Shown here: positions 35,347 to 43,212 of the stretch, in pieces
Layout of the letters: each line of letters starts with the position of its first letter
Numbering within the stretch: the stretch's first letter is position 1
Assembly: GCA_963742715.1 (NCBI GenBank)
Contig: CAVUMR010000003.1
Location: forward strand, 1,240,001 to 1,304,000
Direction of reading: 5' to 3'
DNA length: 64,000 nt
DNA from: CAVUMR01 sp963742715
GTDB lineage: Bacteria; Actinomycetota; Actinomycetes; Mycobacteriales; Micromonosporaceae
The notes under the pieces: generated by a model
Told to the model about the DNA's origin: nothing
Database searches by the model: none
Seen by the model: only the letters and a program-made list of their open reading frames with translations
Translations under genes and position numbers: made by a program

Positions 35347-35994
35347 TCACGGGCCGTCCGGCAGCGGCGGCAGGGACACCGCAGAGGAAGCCGAGGAACT
35401 CGGGCTCGGCGGTTCCGGCGAATCGGATGGCGACGGGGGCGGCGCGGTGGGCGAACCTGCCGGAGCGCCACCCCCGCCCGCGTGCGCGGCCGGTCCGGCG
35501 CCGGATTTCACCGGCCGGGGCGCACCGCTGGTGGCCTGTGCCGGTTCCGCTGGGATCGCCCCGCCGGGCTGCTGATTGTTGTGCCGCGGCTGCCCACCGG
35601 CCGGCACCTCCATCGTGCCGCGGCCGGTCTGCCGGTCGGTGCCGACCGTCTCGTCCGCGTTCAGCGCCGTGTAGAGGTACCCGACCCCCGCGCCGGCGGC
35701 CAACGCCACGGCGGCGAACGCCGCGCACAGCACCAGGCGACCTGAGCCGACGCGGGAGTGCGGCTCCGCACGGGCGAGGAGTTCGCCGTCACCCGCGCCA
35801 GCGGCAAGCCCGCCCGCCGGCTGCGCGGCCGGCCCATCGGACCCGACGGGAGTACCGGCGGCGCGCCTGATCGCTCCCGCGCGGTGCCCGGACCGGCGCC
35901 GGTGGGCCAGCTCCTGCTCGACCCGCTCGTGCAGCCGGCGGATGACTTCCGAGGGTCCCGGTGTCGACGGACTGTCGCCCGTAGCGCTGCTCAT
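35347..35994 (-). CDS. Unknown single-pass membrane protein (215 aa)
   Basis: ATG at 35994 has GGGG upstream; the open frame extends to 36192 without support. Residues 1-85 are cytoplasmic and begin with an acidic/basic helix (SEVIRRLHERVEQELAHRRR). One transmembrane helix spans about 91-112 (RLVLCAAFAAVALAAGAGVGYLYTAL). The rest is an extracytoplasmic, Pro/Ser/Gly-rich disordered tail. No family is recognised. The tail resembles linkers of cell-wall-spanning proteins. The divergent neighbour is a small Cys-containing protein, with a perfect palindrome between them. Confidence 0.7.
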   Translation of the reverse strand: MSSATGDSPSTPGPSEVIRRLHERVEQELAHRRRSGHRAGAIRRAAGTPVGSDGPAAQPAGGLAAGAGDGELLARAEPHSRVGSGRLVLCAAFAAVALAAGAGVGYLYTALNADETVGTDRQTGRGTMEVPAGGQPRHNNQQPGGAIPAEPAQATSGAPRPVKSGAGPAAHAGGGGAPAGSPTAPPPSPSDSPEPPSPSSSASSAVSLPPLPDGP

Positions 35995-36084
35995 GCACAG
36001 CCCCATACCCAGAAACGAGCCATGTACAACGAGCGAAGTTGGATTTAGACCGATATGCCGGCCGCTCTGTTTACGAAATGCAAT

Positions 36085-36100
36085 GCTACGTGCACGTAGC
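36085..36100. promoter_or_regulatory. Perfect 16-bp palindrome, candidate operator
   Basis: GCTACGTGCACGTAGC is a perfect 8+8 inverted repeat centred about 36 bp before the ATG at 36128, in the 133-bp divergent spacer. Its size and symmetry fit a dimeric repressor site. The binding protein is unknown. Confidence 0.6.
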
Positions 36101-36127
36101 GTCGGCGGGGATCCGTCGGAGGTGGCC

Positions 36128-36514
36128 ATGAACGCACATATGGCGGAGCGGTCGCAGAGCGTCGGCGGTCCCCCGTCCAGTGGGACGGTCACTGATCGGC
36201 GAGTGGAGGCGGTCGCTGGTCAGCGGGTGGAGAAGGCCGCCGATCAGCGGGTCGGGACGGTGGGCGATCGACGGGTGGTCCCCGATCGGCGGGTGGTCCC
36301 CGATCGGCGGGCCACGCCGGACGAGGGCCCGACCCGCTACTCGGTGATCGAGGATCCGACGCTGTGGCGATGGTTCGCCAGCGAGATGCTCGACCAGCAC
36401 CATCCGGTCCGCATCCCCGGCCTCACCGTCCGGGTCGTCCAGTGCTCGTGCGGCCGACCGCTGCTGCTGTGTCCGGTGGGCGTACTCACCGAGCGGCTCC
36501 GGCGCGCCGACTGA
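36128..36514 (+). CDS. Small unknown protein with DRRV repeats and Cys motif (128 aa)
   Basis: ATG at 36128 has GGAGG upstream. Residues about 20-65 are seven-to-ten-residue repeats with D-R/Q-R-V (DNA repeat GATCGGCGGGTGGTCCCC). The remaining part, RYSVIEDPTLWRWFASEMLDQHHPVRIPGLTVRVVQCSCGRPLLLC, looks folded and has a C-x-C-x7-C pattern that could bind a metal, although three Cys alone are few. No transmembrane segment or signal peptide is present. No family is recognised. Confidence 0.65.
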   Translation: MNAHMAERSQSVGGPPSSGTVTDRRVEAVAGQRVEKAADQRVGTVGDRRVVPDRRVVPDRRATPDEGPTRYSVIEDPTLWRWFASEMLDQHHPVRIPGLTVRVVQCSCGRPLLLCPVGVLTERLRRAD

Positions 36515-36578
36515 GCCGGCCGCCGGCGCGCTGACAGCAAGACGGGCGCTCCACGAACGGCCGGATCCCGCGCTGACG

Positions 36579-37273
36579 GCGACGGTTCACGCGGAGCGGC
36601 CGAGGTCGGCGGCCACCCCGCTGCGCGCCGGCCCGCTGCTCGCGCCGGTCGGGTTGGGCGCGCCGGTCGGGTTGGGCGCGCCGGTCGGGTTGGGCGCGCC
36701 GGTCGGGTTGGGCGCGCTGGTCACCCTGCCGATCTCCGGCCGGCTCACCGACCGGTACGGGGCACGTCCGCTGGCGCTGAGCGGACTGCTGGTCGTCCTG
36801 CTCGGACTGGTCGGCTGCGCCCTCATCGGTACGGACACCGGTACCGCGCCACTCGTCGCCGACCTGTTCCTGATCGGCCTCGGGCACGGCCTGGTCACCC
36901 CGGCACTGACCGCCGGGATGTACGCTGACGTGCCCCGGTCGGGGGTGGCGGGGGCGACCGCGGCCAGCACCATCCTGGTCCGTGGGCGGCGCGGCCGGCA
37001 TCGCCGCACTCGCGGTCATTCCTGCAGGTGTACCTGCGGTCCGGACTCGCGGACGGCGGGACGGTGGCCGAGCTCGCCGCGGCCGGTACACCGTCATCGG
37101 TGTCCGGCGCGTTCAGCCGTACCTTCGGCTGGACGCTGCTCATCGCCGCGTTCGCGCTGGTCCCGGTGCTGCTGCCGGCACGGGCGCCGGAACCGGACGG
37201 GTCGGACGCCGAGCCAGCCGCCCCGTCCGCGGAGCCGGCCGCCGCGTCGCAGCCGGCGGACCGGTCAGGCTGA
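36579..37273 (+). pseudogene. Decayed DHA2-type MFS transporter, C-terminal remnant
   Basis: The frame TPLRAGPLLAPVGLGA...LVTLPISGRLTDRYGARPLALSGLLVVLLGL (to about 36970) matches the middle of a 14-helix drug:H+ antiporter. The homology then shifts frame at about 36980 (VGGAAGIAALAVI) and again at about 37020 (LQVYLRSGLADGGTVAELAAAG...GWTLLIAAFALVPVLLPA) before stopping at 37273. The N-terminal half is missing. An 18-bp in-frame repeat encoding PVGLGA is expanded four times at 36648-36720. At least two frameshifts and no start make it non-functional. Sequencing error cannot be excluded for single shifts. Confidence 0.75.
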
Positions 37274-38395
37274 TCAGTCGGCGGAGACGCTGATTCCGGC
37301 CTCGGTGGCGGCCGACTCGGCGCGCTCCAGCCGGCGTCGCTCGGTACCCAACTCCCGCTCGGCCCGCTGCCGATCGCGCAGGTGCCGGCGCAGCTCCCGG
37401 TCGGCCTCGGCCGCCTCACCGCGCAGCTCCCGCTCCCGGTCACGCAGGTCGCGCAGCGCCACGTCGATCTCGTCCAGCCGCTCCTGGGTGGCACGCTCGG
37501 CCTCGGCCGCGAGGTCGCGCCGCTCCTCCACCGCGTTCACCCGGTCGCGCGCCTCGGTCAGCCGTTGCTTGGCGCGGTCCCGGGCGCGCCGGGCCGCGAC
37601 CTCGTCCTTGTCGGCGTCCTTGTTGGTGTCCCTGTCGGTGTCCCTGTCGGTGTCCCTGTCGGTGTCCCTGTCGGTGGCCTTGTTGGTGTCCTTGTCGGTG
37701 TCCTTGTCTGCCTCGGCGGCCGCCGCCTCGTCGTCGCGGTCGGCCGCGGCCTCGCCGTTCGACCCTGCTCTGGTACGCCGACCGGCGCTGCCGGCCCGAC
37801 CGCGCGAGGACTTGTCGCTGGCGTCATCGGTGGGCGCCGCCCGGTCGGTGTCCCGTACCACCGACAGCCGCGGCCGGCCGGTGGGACCGATCGCACCGGG
37901 GGGCATCGGCAGCCCGAACCCGGAGTACTCCACCGGCTTGGTCAGCTGGGCGGACCGGACGACCTCGGCGACCGCGGGATCGACCATCGCGGCCTGCAGG
38001 GTCGACGCGGCCTGCTCCACCGCTGGACCGCCGGCCGGCTGACCCGCGGCTTCGGCCAGCTCGGTGGCGGCCGCCGCCACCTCGTCCACCAGCCGCTTGC
38101 GCTGCCCGGACAACTCCCGGAGCCGACCGCCGTCGCCGGCCTCCTGCGCCTGCCGCAGCTTGTCGCCGAGCGCGAGTACCGCATCGATCCGCTCCGGCTG
38201 CTCGATGGCGAGCAGGTTGACCAGCCACGCCCCGACGACCGGACGCCGCAGCTCGTTGATCCGCTTCGCCAGCGCGGTGTCGCCGGCGGCGCGGGCTTGC
38301 TTGGCCGCGGCGGTACGCCCCGCCACGAACTGATCCGGTGGCGACCCGTACAGCCGGCGGACGACCTCCTCGAAATCCTGCTCCCCGGACGCCAT
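37274..38395 (-). CDS. Unknown coiled-coil protein with DTDR repeat linker (373 aa)
   Basis: ATG at 38395 is the likeliest start (MASGEQDFEEVVRRLYGSPPDQFVAGRTAAAKQARAAG); an ATG at 38413 is possible. Residues 1-200 are alpha-helical and globular. Residues about 205-275 form a charged linker with tandem D-T-D-R/K units encoded by a 12-bp repeat (GTCCCTGTCGGT, 37630-37680). Residues about 280-360 form a strongly charged coiled coil. No signal peptide or transmembrane segment is present. The family looks like an actinobacterial protein of unknown function. It ends next to the MFS remnant, with stops 0 bp apart. Confidence 0.75.
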   Translation of the reverse strand: MASGEQDFEEVVRRLYGSPPDQFVAGRTAAAKQARAAGDTALAKRINELRRPVVGAWLVNLLAIEQPERIDAVLALGDKLRQAQEAGDGGRLRELSGQRKRLVDEVAAAATELAEAAGQPAGGPAVEQAASTLQAAMVDPAVAEVVRSAQLTKPVEYSGFGLPMPPGAIGPTGRPRLSVVRDTDRAAPTDDASDKSSRGRAGSAGRRTRAGSNGEAAADRDDEAAAAEADKDTDKDTNKATDRDTDRDTDRDTDRDTNKDADKDEVAARRARDRAKQRLTEARDRVNAVEERRDLAAEAERATQERLDEIDVALRDLRDRERELRGEAAEADRELRRHLRDRQRAERELGTERRRLERAESAATEAGISVSAD

Positions 38396-38671
38396 ATGAC
38401 CAGCAAACCGCATCCGGCCGCGGCGGGCACCGATTCGGGGCGTGCCGGTTTCGGCGGTACCGGACGCGTGAGGAGAATCCACCCGATGCTCGGGGCTGTC
38501 CCGAGCGAGCTGTCACCGCTGGTCAACCCACTGGTACGTGCTTGCAGCGGTATGGCCCTGCCCGCGCCGGGCGCCCGGATCGCGAGTTCACGCGCCACCG
38601 GCCCGGCTTTGTCACGAAACTGATTGACCTTCCGCACAGGTCGGGCACACCGTCAGTAGCGGAGGGATGCC

Positions 38672-39712
38672 ATGGGGGACATTGCCACGCCCGGCGGTAC
38701 GAGCCCGGTGCCACCGAGCCGTCGCACGGTCGGTAGCCGCCGGCGTACCCGCCGCACCCGCGGCACCGAAGCCACGGCCCGCGCGGGTAAGACCGGCGAC
38801 CAGAAGTCCGATGCCACCGACAAGGCGTCCACCGCCCTGGGTGCCGGTCTGGCGCTGTTCACCGCATCGCTCGGCGCGGTCGGCGGACTGACCGGCGGCG
38901 TCGCCCGGATGTTCCGCAACGGCAGCCATGTACTCGTGGTGGTGGCGTTCGCGCTGGTCCTGCTGTCCGTACTGCTGGCTGTGCTGGCCCGACTGTGGGG
39001 CCGCGGGGTGGCCGCGGTGATGCTGACGGCGGGGCTGCTCGCCTTCGGGTTCGGCTCGTTCATCGGCGTCGAACAGATGGTCAAGTCCGCCAAGACCCTC
39101 GACCGGCCGGCGCTGGCCGCCCAGATGGTCCGGGTGGACGACGGCTGGGTGCTCAAGGTGCAGGCCGGCAGCAGCGGCCTGCGGGCCACCGACCAACTGC
39201 AGGTGCTGGTGTACGGCCAGACCGCGCAGCTCGCTCCGCAGGTCAGTCCCACGCCGTCCGGCGTGTCCGGTCAGGGCGCGGGGGGTTCGCCGCCCGCCAG
39301 CCCGTCGGCGGGTTCGCCGTCCCCGGCCCCGACCGTGAGCGCGGCGCCGCATCTGGACGGCATCCGCATGTTCTACGCCCAGGCCGGACCGAACGCGGAC
39401 GGCATCGCCACCGAGACCGTGGAGATCCCGTTCCCCGTCAACCAGGGCATCCACACGATCGTGGTGACCGCGAACCTCGGCGACTATCCGCGCGACTGCG
39501 AAGGCAAGCTGGTCAACGTCCAGGACAACACCGAGCTGTTCCTGCCGCCGGCGGTGCTGCGGGGTGGCCGGACGCGGCGGGACGAGACGCTGTCCTGCGT
39601 CACGCTGCGGACGCCGACCGCGCCGGTGCCATCCGTCGGCGCGGGCGGGCTCCGGCCAGGTGCGACGCCGGTCGTCCGGACCGGTGTGACGCCGGCCGTA
39701 CTGCCGCGGTGA
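38672..39712 (+). CDS. Unknown membrane protein with extracytoplasmic domain (346 aa)
   Basis: ATG has GGAGGG upstream. A basic N-terminus (RRTVGSRRRTRRTR) and a linker precede an amphipathic segment. Two transmembrane helices follow at about 90-107 (VLVVVAFALVLLSVLLAVL) and 112-128 (VAAVMLTAGLLAFGFGSFIG). An extracytoplasmic region of about 215 residues contains a Pro/Ser-rich loop (about 190-225) and two Cys (YPRDCEG; LSCVTL) that may pair. No family is recognised. The 276-bp spacer upstream (38396-38671) showed no clear promoter motif. Confidence 0.75.
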   Translation: MGDIATPGGTSPVPPSRRTVGSRRRTRRTRGTEATARAGKTGDQKSDATDKASTALGAGLALFTASLGAVGGLTGGVARMFRNGSHVLVVVAFALVLLSVLLAVLARLWGRGVAAVMLTAGLLAFGFGSFIGVEQMVKSAKTLDRPALAAQMVRVDDGWVLKVQAGSSGLRATDQLQVLVYGQTAQLAPQVSPTPSGVSGQGAGGSPPASPSAGSPSPAPTVSAAPHLDGIRMFYAQAGPNADGIATETVEIPFPVNQGIHTIVVTANLGDYPRDCEGKLVNVQDNTELFLPPAVLRGGRTRRDETLSCVTLRTPTAPVPSVGAGGLRPGATPVVRTGVTPAVLPR

Positions 39713-39718
39713 AGCGGG

Positions 39719-39778
39719 TACGACCGGCGGAGCTACGACCGGCGGAGAGCTACGACCGGCGGGGGTACGACCGGTGGT
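39719..39778. repeat. 15-17 bp tandem repeats TACGACCGGCGG
   Basis: TACGACCGG occurs at 39719, 39734, 39751 and 39766 in the 78-bp spacer between the convergent ends of the membrane-protein gene and the AMIN-like lipoprotein gene. It begins 7 bp after the stop codon. Confidence 0.75.
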
Positions 39779-39790
39779 GAGCGTGACGCG

Positions 39791-40654
39791 CTAGCGGGCG
39801 ACGGTGGCGACCGCCCAGATCCCGCCGGTACCGGCTCGCGCCGGCTGTACCGCGGTCAGCACCGCACTCGCACCGCCGGACTCGCGCACCAGGTACACGG
39901 TCGGGCTGATCGCGCGAAGCTCCAGTCCGGACCAGTGCAGGACCGCGCTGGCGTACTGGCGTACCACCGACTCGGCGCTGCCGAGCCACGGCTGGTGACC
40001 GGAGTCGAACCCGGCCTGTGCGGTCGCGGCCTGCGCGCTGGTACTGACCGGCCAGGTCGCCGGCCTGGGCGCGTGCCAGAAGTCGACCACCAGGCGAGCC
40101 GGCGCGGTCAGCGTGGAGACGGTGATTCCGGTCGGGCGGGTCACGCCGACGCCGAAGCTCAGTACCGACTCGAAGTCGCCGGCCACCGCCGCCTCGGACA
40201 GCATCGGCAGCAACGGCGTGACCCTGGTCGGGCCGGTGTACCGCTGGCCCTGGCTCGGATCCGCCACCCGCGGCGTGGTGTCCAGCGTGCCGCCGTGGAC
40301 GACGACGTACAGGAACGCGGAGCCGCGCAGTGGTACCGGCTTGTCCGCCGGATCGGTGGTCACCTTGTCCACGTACCGGATGGCGTGCGCCGGCGCGGTG
40401 GTGCCGCCGAACTCGAACACGAGCCGGTCGTACCCGGGATGCCGACCGGTACGGATGGCCTGGAGTAGTCCGGCCGGCGCCGTCGTGGCCGGACGTACCC
40501 CACCATCGTCCCCGGCCGACGCGGACGGCGACGTGCCCGCCGACGAGGAGACGCCACCGGACGGGGTCGGCTGGTCGCTGGTCGGCGTGCCGCAGCCGGC
40601 GGCGAACAGGACCACGCCGGCGGCGACGGCGAGCGGGATGGCGAGGCGTCTCAT
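39791..40654 (-). CDS. AMIN-like domain lipoprotein (287 aa)
   Basis: This is a secreted lipoprotein: MRRLAIPLAVAAGVVLFAAGC has a good lipobox (F-A-A-G-C). A Ser/Thr/Pro linker (to about 60) and one beta-rich domain with YDRLVFEFGG and LVVDFWHAP follow. These resemble AMIN-like domains, thought to localise proteins to the cell envelope by binding peptidoglycan or polysaccharide. ATG at 40654 has GGGGGA upstream. It diverges from the response-regulator gene. A four-half-site operator with 11-bp spacing lies 71-109 bp upstream on its own strand. Confidence 0.85.
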   Translation of the reverse strand: MRRLAIPLAVAAGVVLFAAGCGTPTSDQPTPSGGVSSSAGTSPSASAGDDGGVRPATTAPAGLLQAIRTGRHPGYDRLVFEFGGTTAPAHAIRYVDKVTTDPADKPVPLRGSAFLYVVVHGGTLDTTPRVADPSQGQRYTGPTRVTPLLPMLSEAAVAGDFESVLSFGVGVTRPTGITVSTLTAPARLVVDFWHAPRPATWPVSTSAQAATAQAGFDSGHQPWLGSAESVVRQYASAVLHWSGLELRAISPTVYLVRESGGASAVLTAVQPARAGTGGIWAVATVAR

Positions 40655-40724
40655 GGTGTCCCCCAGGTTGCGAACCGGCCGGGCCGATCCTTGCCGAACG
40701 ATCAGCTTCACCGTCGGCCCGCCG

Positions 40725-40763
40725 GTCAACCGCTGCTTCACCGTCAGGTAACCGTTGTGTCAC
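40725..40763 (-). promoter_or_regulatory. Four 11-bp-spaced half-sites, candidate binding site of the local response regulator
   Basis: Read on the minus strand, GTGACA, GTTACC, GTGAAG and GTTGAC start exactly 11 bp apart (plus coordinates 40758, 40747, 40736, 40725). Direct repeats at 11-bp spacing are the typical OmpR/PhoB-family binding architecture. A near-identical element precedes the GerMN lipoprotein at 43129. It lies between the AMIN lipoprotein gene and the response-regulator gene and could control both. A further GGTAACCG is at about 40803. Confidence 0.7.
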
Positions 40764-40830
40764 CGACCGGGTCGCGACTCCGACAGAACAACTGCTTACC
40801 ACGGTAACCGGCCGATATTCTGACCCCGCC

Positions 40831-41511
40831 ATGGACGAGCACGTGCTGCTCGTGGAGGACGACGCCTCCATCCGCGAGGTCACCGCACTGGGGCTGCGTC
40901 GAGCAGGACTGCGGGTCAGTACCGCGGTCGACGGCCCGGACGGACTCGCCCGCCAGCAACAGCACCGCTTCGACCTGGTCATCCTCGACGTGATGCTGCC
41001 CGGGCTGGACGGCTTCGAGGTGTGCCGGCGGATCCGCCGGTCCAGCCGGGTACCGATCCTGATGCTGACCGCGCGTACCGACACGCTCGATGTGGTGGTC
41101 GGGCTCGAGTCCGGCGCGGACGACTACGTGAAGAAGCCGTTCGAGGTTCCGGAGCTGGTGGCCCGGGTACGCGCGCTGCTGCGCCGCGCGGCCGAGGCCG
41201 ACCAGGACCAGGCGCTGACAGTGGGCGACCTGCGGATCGACCCGGAGCAGTACACCGTGCGCAAGAACGGTGACGAGGTGGTGCTGACCGCCACCGAGTT
41301 CCGGCTGCTCCTGGAACTGGCCCGGCATCCCGGCCGGGTGTTCACCCGGGAGATCCTGCTCGACCGGGTGTGGAACTTCGACTACCTCGGCGACTCGCGC
41401 CTGGTCGACGTGGCGGTACAGCGGCTCCGGGCGAAGATCGAGGACGACCCGGCAGCACCGCGACTGATCCGGACGGTGCGCGGTGCCGGATACAAACTTG
41501 CCACCGACTGA
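40831..41511 (+). CDS. OmpR-family response regulator, CseB-like (226 aa)
   Basis: Receiver domain about 1-115: acidic pocket VEDD, phosphoacceptor Asp in VILDVMLPG (about 52), Thr in MLTAR and Lys in VKKPF. Winged-helix DNA-binding domain about 130-225 (TATEFRLLLELARHPGRVFTREILLDRVW...RLVDVAVQRLRAKIE). Overall it resembles CseB, which responds to envelope stress in Streptomyces. ATG at 40831 lies 9 nt after TATTCT, a TANNNT -10 element, so the leader is very short. It overlaps the kinase gene by 29 nt. Its likely targets are the two flanking lipoprotein genes. Confidence 0.95.
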   Translation: MDEHVLLVEDDASIREVTALGLRRAGLRVSTAVDGPDGLARQQQHRFDLVILDVMLPGLDGFEVCRRIRRSSRVPILMLTARTDTLDVVVGLESGADDYVKKPFEVPELVARVRALLRRAAEADQDQALTVGDLRIDPEQYTVRKNGDEVVLTATEFRLLLELARHPGRVFTREILLDRVWNFDYLGDSRLVDVAVQRLRAKIEDDPAAPRLIRTVRGAGYKLATD

Positions 41512-43117
41512 CCGGGACGGCGGGCCGCCGGCGGTCGACCCACCGACTGACCGGGACGGCGGCCCGCCGACGGTCGACCCACCGCGTGAGCGGAACGGCG
41601 CCGGCCCCGTGCCACCCGACGACACCGCGCCGCCCGACGACACCGTACGGCCCGACGGCACGCTGCGGATGCTCCGGCCGGTGCCCCCGTCCCGGCTGCG
41701 GCGGCGGCTGACCGTCGCGTTCGTACTCGTCGCCGGCGTAGCCACCGGGGTGCTCGCGGTCGGCGTGTATCTGCTGGTAGGACAGGCGCGGCTGGCCGAC
41801 TCGCGGGACGCGGCCGGGGTGGACGCGCGGTACCAGCTGGTTCTCGCCGGCGACTTCCTGCCGCTCGACGAAACCGGCACGGGCGCGGGAGAGGACGGCA
41901 GCAGTACCGACGGCGCGCGGTCGCCGCTGGATGAACGCCGCGACAGCCTGCTGACCAGCTTCGAGCAGACCGGCCATCACGTCGTACTGGTCACCGGCGA
42001 CCGGGTCGACGCGTCCAGCCCGGAGCTCGACGTGACCCCCGGCAGTGAGCTGCGCGCCAAAGCAGCCCGTGGCGACCTCGGCTACCAGCGGCTCGACACC
42101 GGCGGCCGGCACCTGCTGCTGGTCGGCGGCCGGATCCCCGGCGCGACCGGTGAAAGGCCCGCCGAGCTGTACGTGGTGACGGTGGAGGACACCATCTACG
42201 CCGACCTGGACCAGCTGCGGACCGTACTGGCCGGCGGCTGGCTCGCGGTGGTGGTGGTGTCCGCGCTGGTGGGAGCCGTCCTCGCCCGACGCACCCTGGG
42301 TCCGGTCGCGCGCGCCAGCGCGGCCGCGCAGTCGGTGGCCGAGGGGCTGCTCGACACCAGGCTGCCGGCCGGCGGCGCGGACGAGTTCGGCGCCTGGGCG
42401 GCCTCGTTCAACCAGATGGCCGACGCGCTCCAGGCCAAGATCACCGCGCTGTCCGCCGCCCAGGCCCGCGAGCAGCGGTTCACCGCGGACGTGGCACACG
42501 AGCTGCGTACCCCGGTCACCGCCCTGGTCGCCGAGGCGTCGCTGCTGCACGAGTACCGCGACGACCTGCCCGACTCGGCGCGGCGACCGGTGGAGCTGGT
42601 GGTCAGCGACATCTACCGGCTGCGACACCTGGTCGAGGAGCTGATGGAGATCAGCCGGCTCGACGCCGGACGGGAGCCGGTGGTGGTCCGTCCGGTCGAG
42701 GTGAAAGCGCTGCTCCGGGCGATCCTCGCCGCCCGCGGATGGCGGCACCAGGTGCGGCTCGACGGCCACGCCGCCACCGTGGATACCGATCCGCGGCGGC
42801 TGGAGCGGATCCTGGCCAACGTGATCGCCAACGCGATCGAGCACGGCGGCTCCAGCGTCGTCGTGCACATCGCTACGACAGCCGATCGGGTACAGGTGCA
42901 GATAGCCGATCGCGGGCCGGGGATCCCGGCCGACCACCTGCCGAACCTGTTCGACCGGTTCTACAAGGCGGATCCGTCCCGGGCCAGCGGTGGGAGCGGG
43001 CTGGGGCTCGCCATCGCGAAGGAGAACGCGCGGCTGCTCGGTGCCGAGCTGCGGGTGCACAGCGCGGTCGGGGTCGGTACCGAGTTCGAGCTGGTCCTGC
43101 CGGTGGCCCGCCCGTGA
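41483..43117 (+). CDS. Sensor histidine kinase, CseC-like (544 aa)
   Basis: This is the membrane partner of the response regulator. A Pro/Asp-rich cytoplasmic N-tail (about 1-65) holds a perfectly spaced 13-residue duplication (TDRDGGPPAVDPP). A transmembrane helix spans about 75-100, then an extracytoplasmic sensor (about 100-240), a second helix (about 245-270) and HAMP (about 270-325). HisKA has the phosphorylated His in DVAHELRTPV (about 343). HATPase_c has N-box NVIANAIEHGG, G1 DRGPGIP and G2 GGSGLGLAIAKENA. GTG at 41483 overlaps the regulator gene. The 39-bp duplication extends over the regulator stop codon. Confidence 0.94.
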   Translation: MPDTNLPPTDRDGGPPAVDPPTDRDGGPPTVDPPRERNGAGPVPPDDTAPPDDTVRPDGTLRMLRPVPPSRLRRRLTVAFVLVAGVATGVLAVGVYLLVGQARLADSRDAAGVDARYQLVLAGDFLPLDETGTGAGEDGSSTDGARSPLDERRDSLLTSFEQTGHHVVLVTGDRVDASSPELDVTPGSELRAKAARGDLGYQRLDTGGRHLLLVGGRIPGATGERPAELYVVTVEDTIYADLDQLRTVLAGGWLAVVVVSALVGAVLARRTLGPVARASAAAQSVAEGLLDTRLPAGGADEFGAWAASFNQMADALQAKITALSAAQAREQRFTADVAHELRTPVTALVAEASLLHEYRDDLPDSARRPVELVVSDIYRLRHLVEELMEISRLDAGREPVVVRPVEVKALLRAILAARGWRHQVRLDGHAATVDTDPRRLERILANVIANAIEHGGSSVVVHIATTADRVQVQIADRGPGIPADHLPNLFDRFYKADPSRASGGSGLGLAIAKENARLLGAELRVHSAVGVGTEFELVLPVARP

Positions 43118-43128
43118 CCGGCCCGGCG

Positions 43129-43167
43129 GTTACCCAGCGGTTACCTGACCGTGAAGCTGCGGTGGAA
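43129..43167 (+). promoter_or_regulatory. Four 11-bp-spaced half-sites upstream of the GerMN lipoprotein
   Basis: GTTACC, GTTACC, GTGAAG and GTGGAA start at 43129, 43140, 43151 and 43162, exactly 11 bp apart, 46 bp before the ATG at 43213. The 25-bp stretch 43138-43162 matches the minus-strand stretch 40730-40754 at all but two positions. This is good internal evidence for a shared binding site, probably for the CseB-like regulator. Confidence 0.7.
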
Positions 43168-43212
43168 CGACACGCGCAGCGTTCCAGGCGAGGGACCACG
43201 AGGAGGTCTTCG

